Source: Anaerolineales bacterium
GTDB taxonomy: Bacteria; Chloroflexota; Anaerolineae; Anaerolineales; E44-bin32
Direction: 5' to 3'
Assembly: GCA_030673085.1 (NCBI GenBank)
Contig: DAOVFE010000018.1
Location: forward strand, 1-12,392
DNA: 12,392 bases
Of this stretch, positions 6,022 to 12,392 are shown one piece after another (within the stretch, counting starts at the first letter, position 1; the number at the start of each line of letters is the position of its first letter). The position numbers were made by a program, and so were the translations under genes. The notes beneath the pieces were generated by a model. The model had not been told where the DNA came from. It saw only the letters and a program-made list of their open reading frames with translations, and did no database searches.

Positions 6022-6093
6022 GAGGATGTTGAAAATATAGTTGCATTAAAAAGAGCTACTTATTGGCAAAGTATTTCGTTTTTTAACATCCTC
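6022..6093. repeat. Wide inverted repeat upstream of the second lipoprotein
   Basis: GAGGATGTTGAAAA (6022-6035) is complementary to TTTTTAACATCCTC (6080-6093), 14 positions with one G-T wobble, enclosing 44 bp. It ends 45 bp before the gene start. The string TGTTGAAAA also occurs in the terminal repeat of the 2360-2779 element, which may be coincidence. Confidence 0.6.
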
Positions 6094-6138
6094 CACTCAG
6101 ATGCATTATGCAGTATATTTCTGGGGTAGAATCAAATG

Positions 6139-6906
6139 ATGACGCATATATTAAGGCGTGAGATCAAAATGTCGATTCGGAAGACGGCTCTGTTATTTTT
6201 ATGGTTAACCCTGGCGATGCTGATCGCGGGCTGCAACTTTCCGCTCGGGCAAACGCCAACTCCGGATCCGGCTGCGCTCGCGACCCTGGCTGCGCACACG
6301 GTTGAAGCTGTGCTTACCCAGGCCGCCCTGGGGACTCAACCGCCTTCGGCTCCCAGCGCCGAACCGACCCGTTCCTCTACTACGGCTCCATCTCCGGCGC
6401 TATCACCCCCGTCTAATACCAAAGAACCCCAATGCAGCAATCAGGCCTTGTTTATCGATGACGTCACCATCCCTGACAATAGCACTCTAGCGGGGGGCCA
6501 ATCTTTTGTTAAAATCTGGCGCTTTAAGAATAGCGGCACATGTTGCTGGTCTCGCACATATAGCCTTATCTTTATTGGAGGCGAGCTGATGGACGCCGAA
6601 ACTGTAATACCGCTCATCAGCCAGGTATACCCAGGCGCGGATGTCGATCTTGCAGTCGACATGATAGCCCCAGAAGCGCCAGGCATTTATCGGGGCTTCT
6701 GGAAATTACGCAGCCCAGAGGGCATCTACTTTGGAATCGGCCCGGCAGGCGATCAGTCCTTCTGGGTAAAGATCGAGGTCACAGCCCCGCCCTCAGCCAC
6801 TCCAACGATTACGTTCACGCCAACCGAGACTTCCACTGCTACGCCTGATCTCTCAGTTACGCCGACTGACACGCCGGTCCCAAGCGACACACCCACTCAG
6901 TCCTAG
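6139..6906 (+). CDS. Lipoprotein with a single NBR1-type Ig-like domain
   Basis: The 255-residue product has a signal peptide ending in lipobox IAGC with Cys32, a short AAHTVEAVLTQAA helix (about 51-63), a Ser/Pro/Thr spacer, and an NBR1-type Ig-like domain at about 99-212. The domain shows VTIPDNSTLAGGQSFVKIW, FKNSGTCCW, APEAPGIYRGFWKLR and YFGIG. It aligns without gaps to residues 92-205 of the protein at 4642, about half identical by hand count, so the two are paralogs. It ends in a Thr/Pro/Ser tail instead of the extra C-terminal domain. Start is uncertain: ATG 6139 gives MTHILRR, matching MSHLLRR of the paralog, and is chosen. ATG 6136 directly precedes it. ATG 6169, behind GTGAG, would give a more standard signal peptide. 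Function is unknown; an extracytoplasmic binding role is inferred. Confidence 0.87.
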   Translation: MTHILRREIKMSIRKTALLFLWLTLAMLIAGCNFPLGQTPTPDPAALATLAAHTVEAVLTQAALGTQPPSAPSAEPTRSSTTAPSPALSPPSNTKEPQCSNQALFIDDVTIPDNSTLAGGQSFVKIWRFKNSGTCCWSRTYSLIFIGGELMDAETVIPLISQVYPGADVDLAVDMIAPEAPGIYRGFWKLRSPEGIYFGIGPAGDQSFWVKIEVTAPPSATPTITFTPTETSTATPDLSVTPTDTPVPSDTPTQS

Positions 6907-6928
6907 AAATCCGGCCGGCCTCGGATTT
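6907..6928. terminator. Weak terminator-like hairpin after the second lipoprotein
   Basis: AAATCCG (6907-6913) pairs with CGGATTT (6922-6928), starting directly after the TAG stop. The loop contains most of the palindrome GGCCGGCC. Only a short TTT ends the stem, so termination is uncertain. The remaining sequence up to 7070 contains no gene I can support. Confidence 0.4.
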
Positions 6929-7074
6929 ATACCCCTGACCGACACAAAACGGCCCGATCATTGTTAATCGATGCAGCCAAGATTGCTCACAAGCCGAATC
7001 GCAATCAAGCAAGATTGGAATCAACTGGCCGTATAATGCGGCTTGCGAACTGCTTCCTTCAGATATTCAGACAA

Positions 7075-7083
7075 TGCTACAAT
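7075..7083 (+). promoter_or_regulatory. Extended -10 promoter of polA
   Basis: TGCTACAAT has the TG-N extension plus TACAAT and would start transcription near 7090, about 30 nt before the ATG. No good -35 box is present, which an extended -10 can tolerate. A perfect TATAAT at 7032-7037 is a possible second promoter. Confidence 0.45.
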
Positions 7084-7107
7084 CTAGCATAACTAGCCAC
7101 ATCTTTT

Positions 7108-7112
7108 GGGAG
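7108..7112 (+). promoter_or_regulatory. Ribosome binding site setting the polA start
   Basis: GGGAG lies 8 nt before ATG 7121. The frame is open back to a TTG at 7106, but that codon overlaps this site, so 7121 is the better start. Confidence 0.65.
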
Positions 7113-7120
7113 CAACTACG

Positions 7121-9907
7121 ATGTCTTCCTCACACAGACTTTTTCTGATTGACGGCCACGCCCTTGCCTATCGCACTTATTTTGCGCTCACCCGCGGCGG
7201 CGATAGTTCTCGCTGGGAGACCAAAAGCGGCGAACCCACTGCCGGCACGTATGGCTTTGTCTCCGTTCTGCTTCGCTTGCTAGAGCAAGAAAGCCCCGAA
7301 TACCTTGCTGTCTCTTTCGATACAGGACGCACCTTTAGAGACGATATCTTTCCCGATTACAAGGGAACTCGTCAAAAAATGCCTGAAGATCTTCGCCCGC
7401 AAATCAAGCGAATACGGGAAATCGTAAGCACATTTGGCATTCCGCTTTTGGAGGCCGAAGGATACGAAGCTGATGATGTGCTAGGAACTGTTGCCCGACA
7501 GGCAGCGGCTCAGGGAATTAAGGTAACCATATTAACCGGTGACCGCGACCTGCTGCAATTGGCCGATGCCAACATATCAATTCGCCTTGCGGGTCAAAAA
7601 TTATCTGAAGCCGTCGATTATGGCCCAGACAAGATCGAGAAGCGTTACGGAATAAAACCGCGTCAAATCGTCGATTACAAAGCCCTTGCCGGCGATGCCA
7701 GCGATAATATCCCTGGCGTCCGTGGCATTGGCGAAAAAACTGCGACAAGCCTGCTGCAACAGTATGATGATCTAGATACGATTTACGCTAACCTGGATCA
7801 GATTCCAACTCGTTTCCGCAACAAGCTCATTGCTGGGCGCGCAGAAGCTTATCTTAGCCGCGATCTTGCTGCTATCGTTACCGATGTGCCTCTGTCTTTT
7901 GACCTTGAAGAGTGCCGCGCTCGTGGATATAGCCGCGATAAAATTGCCGAGCTTTTCCGTGCGCTTGAATTTCACGCCCTATTAAAACGTCTCTCGATCA
8001 CAGACGAAAAAGCGCCTGGGCGTCAACTCAATCTATTTGTCAGCCAGTCGAAACCGGAGCCAATCGACGCCAAGAAGGCTGCCATCATCAATACTCCCGA
8101 AGCCCTTCATAAGCTCACCCGCCGCCTGCAAGCAGCAGATAAGATTGCCTTCGACGTCGAAACGACCAGCACCCACGCCATGCGCGCTGATTTGGTCGGA
8201 ATATCCTTAGCCATTTCACCGGATGAGGGCTTCTATATTCCTGTCGGCCATCTTGCTGAGATCGCCGGCAGTCCGCAGTTGCCACTCGATTTGGTTCTCG
8301 AAGCACTCCGACTGCCGTTGACAGATCTAGATAAGCCTAAAATTGGCCATAATTTAAAATACGACTTTATTGTCCTCGCTCGCTATGGTCTAGAGGTTGC
8401 TCCATTGTCCTTTGACACTATGATTGCCGAGTGGTTGTGTGATCCTGCGTCTCGCAGCCTCAGTTTAAAAAAATTAGCCTGGGTGCGTTTGGGTATCGAA
8501 ATGACTCAAATCGAGGAACTTATTGGACACGGACGCAATCAGCGCTCGATGGCGGAGGTTCCAATCTCCGAAGTCGCTCCGTACGCCGCCGCCGATGCTC
8601 AAGTTTGTCTACGTCTGATGCCCGTATTGCAGAGCGAACTTGAGGCGAAAGAACAATGGGGCCTTTTTAACACAATTGAGATGCCCTTGGTCCCGATTCT
8701 AGCGGACATGGAACGAGCCGGGGTAGGAATCGATGTCCCCTTCCTCAGGTCCTTTTCAGAATCCCTGGCCAGGAAGTTGTCTGAGATTGAGGATCAGGTC
8801 TTCGATCTGGTTGGCCATCCATTTAACTTGAATTCCACTCAACAGTTATCTAGAGTATTGTTTGAAGAACTCAAACTGTCTCCGCCCAGCCGCGCAAAGA
8901 AAACGGCCTCCGGGCACTACTCAACTGCCGCTATAGTACTCGAGGAACTGCGCACGGCCCACCCAGTAGTCGAGTTCGTCTTGAAACAGCGCGAAATCGC
9001 TAAGATCAAATCCACCTATGCAGATGCCTTACCTGACGAAGTTAATTCGGAGACTGGCCGTATCCACACATCATTCAACCAGGCTGGTTCGGTCACCGGC
9101 CGACTCGCTTCTTCAGATCCCAACCTTCAGAACATCCCAATCCGAACTGAGCTGGGGCGCGAGATCCGTCGCGCATTTATCTCCGGGCCTGGCATGTCGC
9201 TCCTAGCGGTAGACTACTCGCAAGTGGAGCTGCGAATTGTCGCACATATGGCCGATGATAAAGCTATGATCCAGACATTTCTTGACGGCCAAGATATTCA
9301 CACTACAACCGCGGCAGCCATTTTTGGCGTCGAACACGATCAGGTCACTCCGGCTATGCGGCGTCGGGCGAAGGCAGTTAATTTTGGATTGATTTATGGC
9401 ATGAGCTCGTTTGGGCTCTCCCGCTCAACTGATCTCACACTGGCTGAAGCAGAGAACTTTGTTAAAACCTACTTTGAGCGCTTCCCTGGCGTACAGCGCT
9501 ACCTAGATCAGGCACGCCGCTCAGCAGCCGCCAAAGGATATGTTGAAACCTTGCTTGGTCGACGGCGCTACTTCCCTCAACTGAAATCGGATGCCACTGC
9601 CATCTCGGAAGCCGCTCGTTCACGCGCCCAAAGGGAAGCTGTAAATGCGCCCATCCAGGGCACTGCTGCTGATATCATCAAGATTGCAATGTTGCGCCTT
9701 CCACATGTTTTGCGGGCAGCAGGTTTAACAGCGCGTATGCTCCTTCAGGTCCACGACGAATTGATACTGGAATGCACGGTAGATGAGCTCAAGGAAACCG
9801 CCTCGCTGGTAAAAAAGATCATGCAGAATGCCTTCGATCTCCGGGTCCCACTAAAGACCGATGCGAAAGCGGGCCCCAATTGGGCAGAGCTCAATTCACT
9901 GCACTGA
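7121..9907 (+). CDS. polA: DNA polymerase I with 5' nuclease and intact proofreading motifs
   Basis: The 928-residue product fills gaps and removes RNA primers in replication and repair. The 5' nuclease domain (about 1-295) has LFLIDGHA with Asp11, YEADD, TGDRDLLQL and the helix-hairpin-helix segment GDASDNIPGVRGIGEKTA. The 3'-5' exonuclease domain (about 320-505) keeps all motifs: Asp345 and Glu347 in FDVET, Asp415 in GHNLKYD, and Tyr488 with Asp492 in YAAADA, so proofreading is likely active, unlike Taq. The polymerase domain (about 515-928) has motif A AVDYSQVELR with Asp698, motif B RRAKAVNFGLIYG with Lys751 and Phe755, and motif C QVHDE with Asp879. Length matches E. coli Pol I. The gene stands alone, with its own promoter-like site and RBS, and is followed by a TPR gene after 137 bp. 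Confidence 0.97.
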   Translation: MSSSHRLFLIDGHALAYRTYFALTRGGDSSRWETKSGEPTAGTYGFVSVLLRLLEQESPEYLAVSFDTGRTFRDDIFPDYKGTRQKMPEDLRPQIKRIREIVSTFGIPLLEAEGYEADDVLGTVARQAAAQGIKVTILTGDRDLLQLADANISIRLAGQKLSEAVDYGPDKIEKRYGIKPRQIVDYKALAGDASDNIPGVRGIGEKTATSLLQQYDDLDTIYANLDQIPTRFRNKLIAGRAEAYLSRDLAAIVTDVPLSFDLEECRARGYSRDKIAELFRALEFHALLKRLSITDEKAPGRQLNLFVSQSKPEPIDAKKAAIINTPEALHKLTRRLQAADKIAFDVETTSTHAMRADLVGISLAISPDEGFYIPVGHLAEIAGSPQLPLDLVLEALRLPLTDLDKPKIGHNLKYDFIVLARYGLEVAPLSFDTMIAEWLCDPASRSLSLKKLAWVRLGIEMTQIEELIGHGRNQRSMAEVPISEVAPYAAADAQVCLRLMPVLQSELEAKEQWGLFNTIEMPLVPILADMERAGVGIDVPFLRSFSESLARKLSEIEDQVFDLVGHPFNLNSTQQLSRVLFEELKLSPPSRAKKTASGHYSTAAIVLEELRTAHPVVEFVLKQREIAKIKSTYADALPDEVNSETGRIHTSFNQAGSVTGRLASSDPNLQNIPIRTELGREIRRAFISGPGMSLLAVDYSQVELRIVAHMADDKAMIQTFLDGQDIHTTTAAAIFGVEHDQVTPAMRRRAKAVNFGLIYGMSSFGLSRSTDLTLAEAENFVKTYFERFPGVQRYLDQARRSAAAKGYVETLLGRRRYFPQLKSDATAISEAARSRAQREAVNAPIQGTAADIIKIAMLRLPHVLRAAGLTARMLLQVHDELILECTVDELKETASLVKKIMQNAFDLRVPLKTDAKAGPNWAELNSLH

Positions 9908-9934
9908 AACGATTGTGTTCCGCTTCTCCACTCA

Positions 9935-9961
9935 GGAATCGGCCATTCCAACATCGATTCC
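9935..9961. repeat. Short inverted repeat after polA
   Basis: GGAATCG (9935-9941) is complementary to CGATTCC (9955-9961) around a 13-nt loop, followed by an A/T-rich but not T-only stretch. It might be a weak terminator; evidence is thin. Confidence 0.3.
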
Positions 9962-10012
9962 ATTAAAATAGTCGCAATCCAACCCGGTAATTAAGCAGTT
10001 CAATTATACTTA

Positions 10013-10021
10013 TGCTATACT
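10013..10021 (+). promoter_or_regulatory. Extended -10 promoter of the TPR gene
   Basis: TGCTATACT, of the same TG-N type as the site before polA, lies 23 bp before ATG 10045. Initiation near 10028 would give a leader of about 17 nt. No clear -35 box is seen. Confidence 0.4.
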
Positions 10022-10044
10022 CGCGCCGATGCTATTACATATGA

Positions 10045-12392
10045 ATGGAACATGTCGTGACTGGACGCAAGGACCTATTTGACGAATCAATGCGCCTTGG
10101 CCATTCAGCAGCCTGGGAGCTCGATTGGGACCGCTCAATCGAGTTTTATCGGAAAGCTGTTACCGAGTTTCCCGATAATTCTACCGCGCTAATAAGCCTA
10201 GGCTTGGCTTTAATTAAAAACAAACGCTATAGAGAGGCTTTAGATATATATAAGCGAGCCGCAGAGGCTTCGCCCAGTGACCCAATCCCTTTCGAGAAAT
10301 GCGCCGAAATTCATGAACAAAGAGGCGAAATCTCGATGGCCATAGAAAGGCGCGAGGCCGCGGCGGACTTACATGTACGCAAAAGAAATACTGAAAAGGC
10401 AATCGAGAACTGGGGTCAGATTGCTCGAATGGCGCCTGACAACCTCGCCGTGCGCTCTCGTCTGGCTTTAACCTATGAACGCTTGGGCCGCCGGCAGGAA
10501 GCATCCCGTGAATATCTGGCTGTTGCCTCAATCTTGCAGAAATCAAAAAAGATCAACCGCGCTATGGAAGCGGCCCAGCTCGCCTTACGATTAACTCCGG
10601 GCGATAAAGAAGCTAGCGACTCTTTACGCAGCTTGCGGCAGGGCAAGGCTTTACCCAATCCCCGACCACCGCATGGTCATACAGGGCCACTTCGAATTTC
10701 CGAAATGAAGAACTATATCAAGAGCAGTCCTGTTCACGAGGAACCAGAGGAATCCGATCAACTTGAGGATCCGGAAGCCGCTGCTCAGAACCAGGCTCTA
10801 TCGATCCTCGCCGGCATCCTTTTTGAAGAACCACAAAGCGAGAGCCGCGGCGAGGAGATGCTGAATCTGAGTTCTTCCGAAAAGGAGCAGGGGCCTCTCA
10901 GCCAGCTAAGCCAGTCTGTAGGCCGCCAAGAAAAATATCGCCTTCTCAGCCATGCCATCGATCTACAAACTCGCCGGAATCCGCGCCAAGCAGCCGAAGA
11001 ATTACAGCGCGCCATTGATAACGGCCTTGATCATCCTGCAGCACATTACAACCTGGGCATCCTGCTTAAAGAGCTTCATGATAACGAGAACGCCCGTATA
11101 CACCTCATGGCCTCAATTGGTCATCCCGAACTGGAATTAGGCTCCAACTTGGCCCTAGGTCGGTTATCGCGGCAGGAAGGCGACATGGCAGAAGCTGCCC
11201 GTTTCCTTCTCCAGGCTTTGCGCTTCGCCGATTCTCTATCTGTCGATAAGGATCAATCTGCTCAACTCAATAATCTCTATGACACAATTATGGCTTCTCA
11301 GACCGAAGGGGATGATAAGGCGCTCTCTCAGATTGTTGAAAATACACTTAATTTCTTGAGCGGTCCGCAATGGTTGCATCGTGTCAAAATGGCTCGCAAG
11401 CAGCTTGAGGATCAAGGCCCTGGCGCTGCAGTCATTCCAATCGCAGAGATACTCTCCGTAGGCAGCACAGATCGGATCGTTCGTTCCCTAGAAAAAATTG
11501 ATTCGCTAATTACCGCTAATCATTTCAATTCGGCAATGGATGAAGCCCTGCTGGCCCTCGACTACGCGCCTTACTATTTGGGGTTGCATCTCAGAATAGC
11601 TAATATCTTAATTGAAACTAATCATAAAGACGTGGCGTTGAAAAAGCTGATCATTATCGCCGAAACCCACTGCGTGCGCGGCGAGACTATCCAGGCCGCT
11701 AAAGTCTACCAGCGTATCTTACGCCTCTCACCCATCAATCTAGATGTACGAAAGCGCTTGATAAATCTTTTAGCCCAACAAGATCTCATTGATGAGGCTG
11801 TTCAACAACACCTTGAGCTTGCGGATCTCTATCGACAGCTGGCAGATATGGAATCCGCACGTGACACTTTAACCGAAGGCCTCAAGCTTGCCCGGCGATC
11901 AAGCAATGAGCATAAACTATCAGTCAATCTTTTACGCCAGATTGGAGATCTCGACCGTTCACACCTTGATTGGAATCGGGCGCTCCGTGTCTATGAACAA
12001 ATTCTCAAACTCGATCCCGAAGATGAAATCGCTCCGCGCCATGTGATAGACTTAAGTCTGCACTTAGGCAAGGATACCCAAGCTGCCGATGAGCTAGATA
12101 AGTATCTCGAACGCCTTGTTAAAGCGGATCAAGGTAAAGAGGCACTTACTCTATTAGAGGAATTGGTACATGAAAACCCTGGAAAGCAGGTGCTGCATGC
12201 ACGTTTAGCCGACGCCTATCGCGCTATTGGTCGCAAGGCGGATGCTATTGCACAATATGATGCACTTGGCGAAATCCAGCTCAACGCTGGTCAAATTAAA
12301 GGGGCCATGCATAGCATCGGCACTATCATCGAAATTGGCCCTCCTGAAATTGATGTTGCTGGCTACCGCGATCTGCTCCACAATCTAGAGGC
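10045..12392 (+). CDS. Large soluble tetratricopeptide-repeat protein, 3' end beyond the window
   Basis: The frame stays open from 10045 to the window end, giving at least 782 residues. There is no signal peptide or membrane segment, so it should be cytoplasmic. TPR-like helix pairs fill about 18-195, for example AWELDWDRSIEFYRKAV, then ALISLGLALIKNKRYREAL and LALTYERLGRRQEA. An acidic, disordered-looking linker (about 200-295) with EEPEES separates these from further repeats at about 300-395 and 480-782, such as ALRVYEQILKLDPED and LADAYRAIGRKADAIAQYD. TPR arrays hold protein complexes together; no enzymatic domain is seen so far and the partner is unknown. A TGA at 10042-10044 directly precedes ATG 10045, which is the longest possible start. 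GTG 10057 (VTGRKDLF) is an alternative, and neither has a strong Shine-Dalgarno site. Confidence 0.9.
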   Translation, partial: MEHVVTGRKDLFDESMRLGHSAAWELDWDRSIEFYRKAVTEFPDNSTALISLGLALIKNKRYREALDIYKRAAEASPSDPIPFEKCAEIHEQRGEISMAIERREAAADLHVRKRNTEKAIENWGQIARMAPDNLAVRSRLALTYERLGRRQEASREYLAVASILQKSKKINRAMEAAQLALRLTPGDKEASDSLRSLRQGKALPNPRPPHGHTGPLRISEMKNYIKSSPVHEEPEESDQLEDPEAAAQNQALSILAGILFEEPQSESRGEEMLNLSSSEKEQGPLSQLSQSVGRQEKYRLLSHAIDLQTRRNPRQAAEELQRAIDNGLDHPAAHYNLGILLKELHDNENARIHLMASIGHPELELGSNLALGRLSRQEGDMAEAARFLLQALRFADSLSVDKDQSAQLNNLYDTIMASQTEGDDKALSQIVENTLNFLSGPQWLHRVKMARKQLEDQGPGAAVIPIAEILSVGSTDRIVRSLEKIDSLITANHFNSAMDEALLALDYAPYYLGLHLRIANILIETNHKDVALKKLIIIAETHCVRGETIQAAKVYQRILRLSPINLDVRKRLINLLAQQDLIDEAVQQHLELADLYRQLADMESARDTLTEGLKLARRSSNEHKLSVNLLRQIGDLDRSHLDWNRALRVYEQILKLDPEDEIAPRHVIDLSLHLGKDTQAADELDKYLERLVKADQGKEALTLLEELVHENPGKQVLHARLADAYRAIGRKADAIAQYDALGEIQLNAGQIKGAMHSIGTIIEIGPPEIDVAGYRDLLHNLE

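Larger units (their letters stand above)
5788..6138. other. Structured spacer between the two lipoprotein genes
   Basis: No gene is supported; the roughly 70-codon frames on both strands share the same palindromic sequence and look like chance. The spacer holds the 14-bp hairpin at 5888-5923, the wide inverted repeat 6022-6035/6080-6093, and a small palindrome TGCATTATGCA at 6102-6112. A TATATT at 6114-6119 could be a -10 box for the second lipoprotein, but it lacks a -35 partner. Confidence 0.6.

Noticed and set aside
5825..6046. Opposing frames of about 70 codons in the spacer between lipoprotein genes
   Set aside because: Both run through the same palindromes, so openness on both strands follows from symmetry; neither has protein-like features.

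Overview
The window looks like chromosomal DNA of a Chloroflexota bacterium, most likely class Anaerolineae. This is inferred from gene content and style, not from a database search. The signs are two lipoproteins carrying NBR1-type (Nbr1_FW, 'next to BRCA1' central) Ig-like domains, Thr/Pro/Ser-rich linkers behind single membrane anchors, a LysM protein of the same build, and a MiaB with family variants I associate with Chloroflexota. Base composition is close to balanced and all recognised genes lie on the + strand.

Layout. 1-96 is the end of a repeat element cut by the window edge. 97-430 is non-coding. 431-1423 encodes a predicted lipoprotein esterase and 1539-2234 a membrane-anchored double-LysM protein, followed by two consecutive intrinsic-terminator-like hairpins (2259-2335). 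2360-2779 is a compact, gene-less, strongly self-complementary element bounded by 11-bp inverted repeats. Its first 95 bases match 1-95 in reverse complement, so the esterase/LysM pair lies between two inverted copies. After about 380 bp with no convincing gene comes miaB (3164-4498), apparently transcribed without a leader. Two related surface lipoproteins follow (4642-5787 and 6139-6906), with a structured 350-bp spacer between them. Then come polA (7121-9907) and a large soluble TPR protein (10045 onward) that runs off the right edge.

How the genes fit together. The esterase, LysM protein and both NBR1-domain lipoproteins are all predicted to be exported or membrane-anchored and share low-complexity spacers, so the left and middle of the window is a cell-envelope region. 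miaB (tRNA A37 methylthiolation) and polA (DNA repair and replication) are housekeeping genes. Every gene is separated from the next by roughly 115 bp or more, most with their own promoter-like motif, so this looks like a series of single-gene units, not an operon.

The most notable material is non-coding: the modular hairpin/inverted-repeat element at 2360-2779 with its inverted partner at the left edge, and the palindromes between the two lipoprotein genes. I see no rRNA, tRNA, CRISPR array, transposase gene or phage gene.
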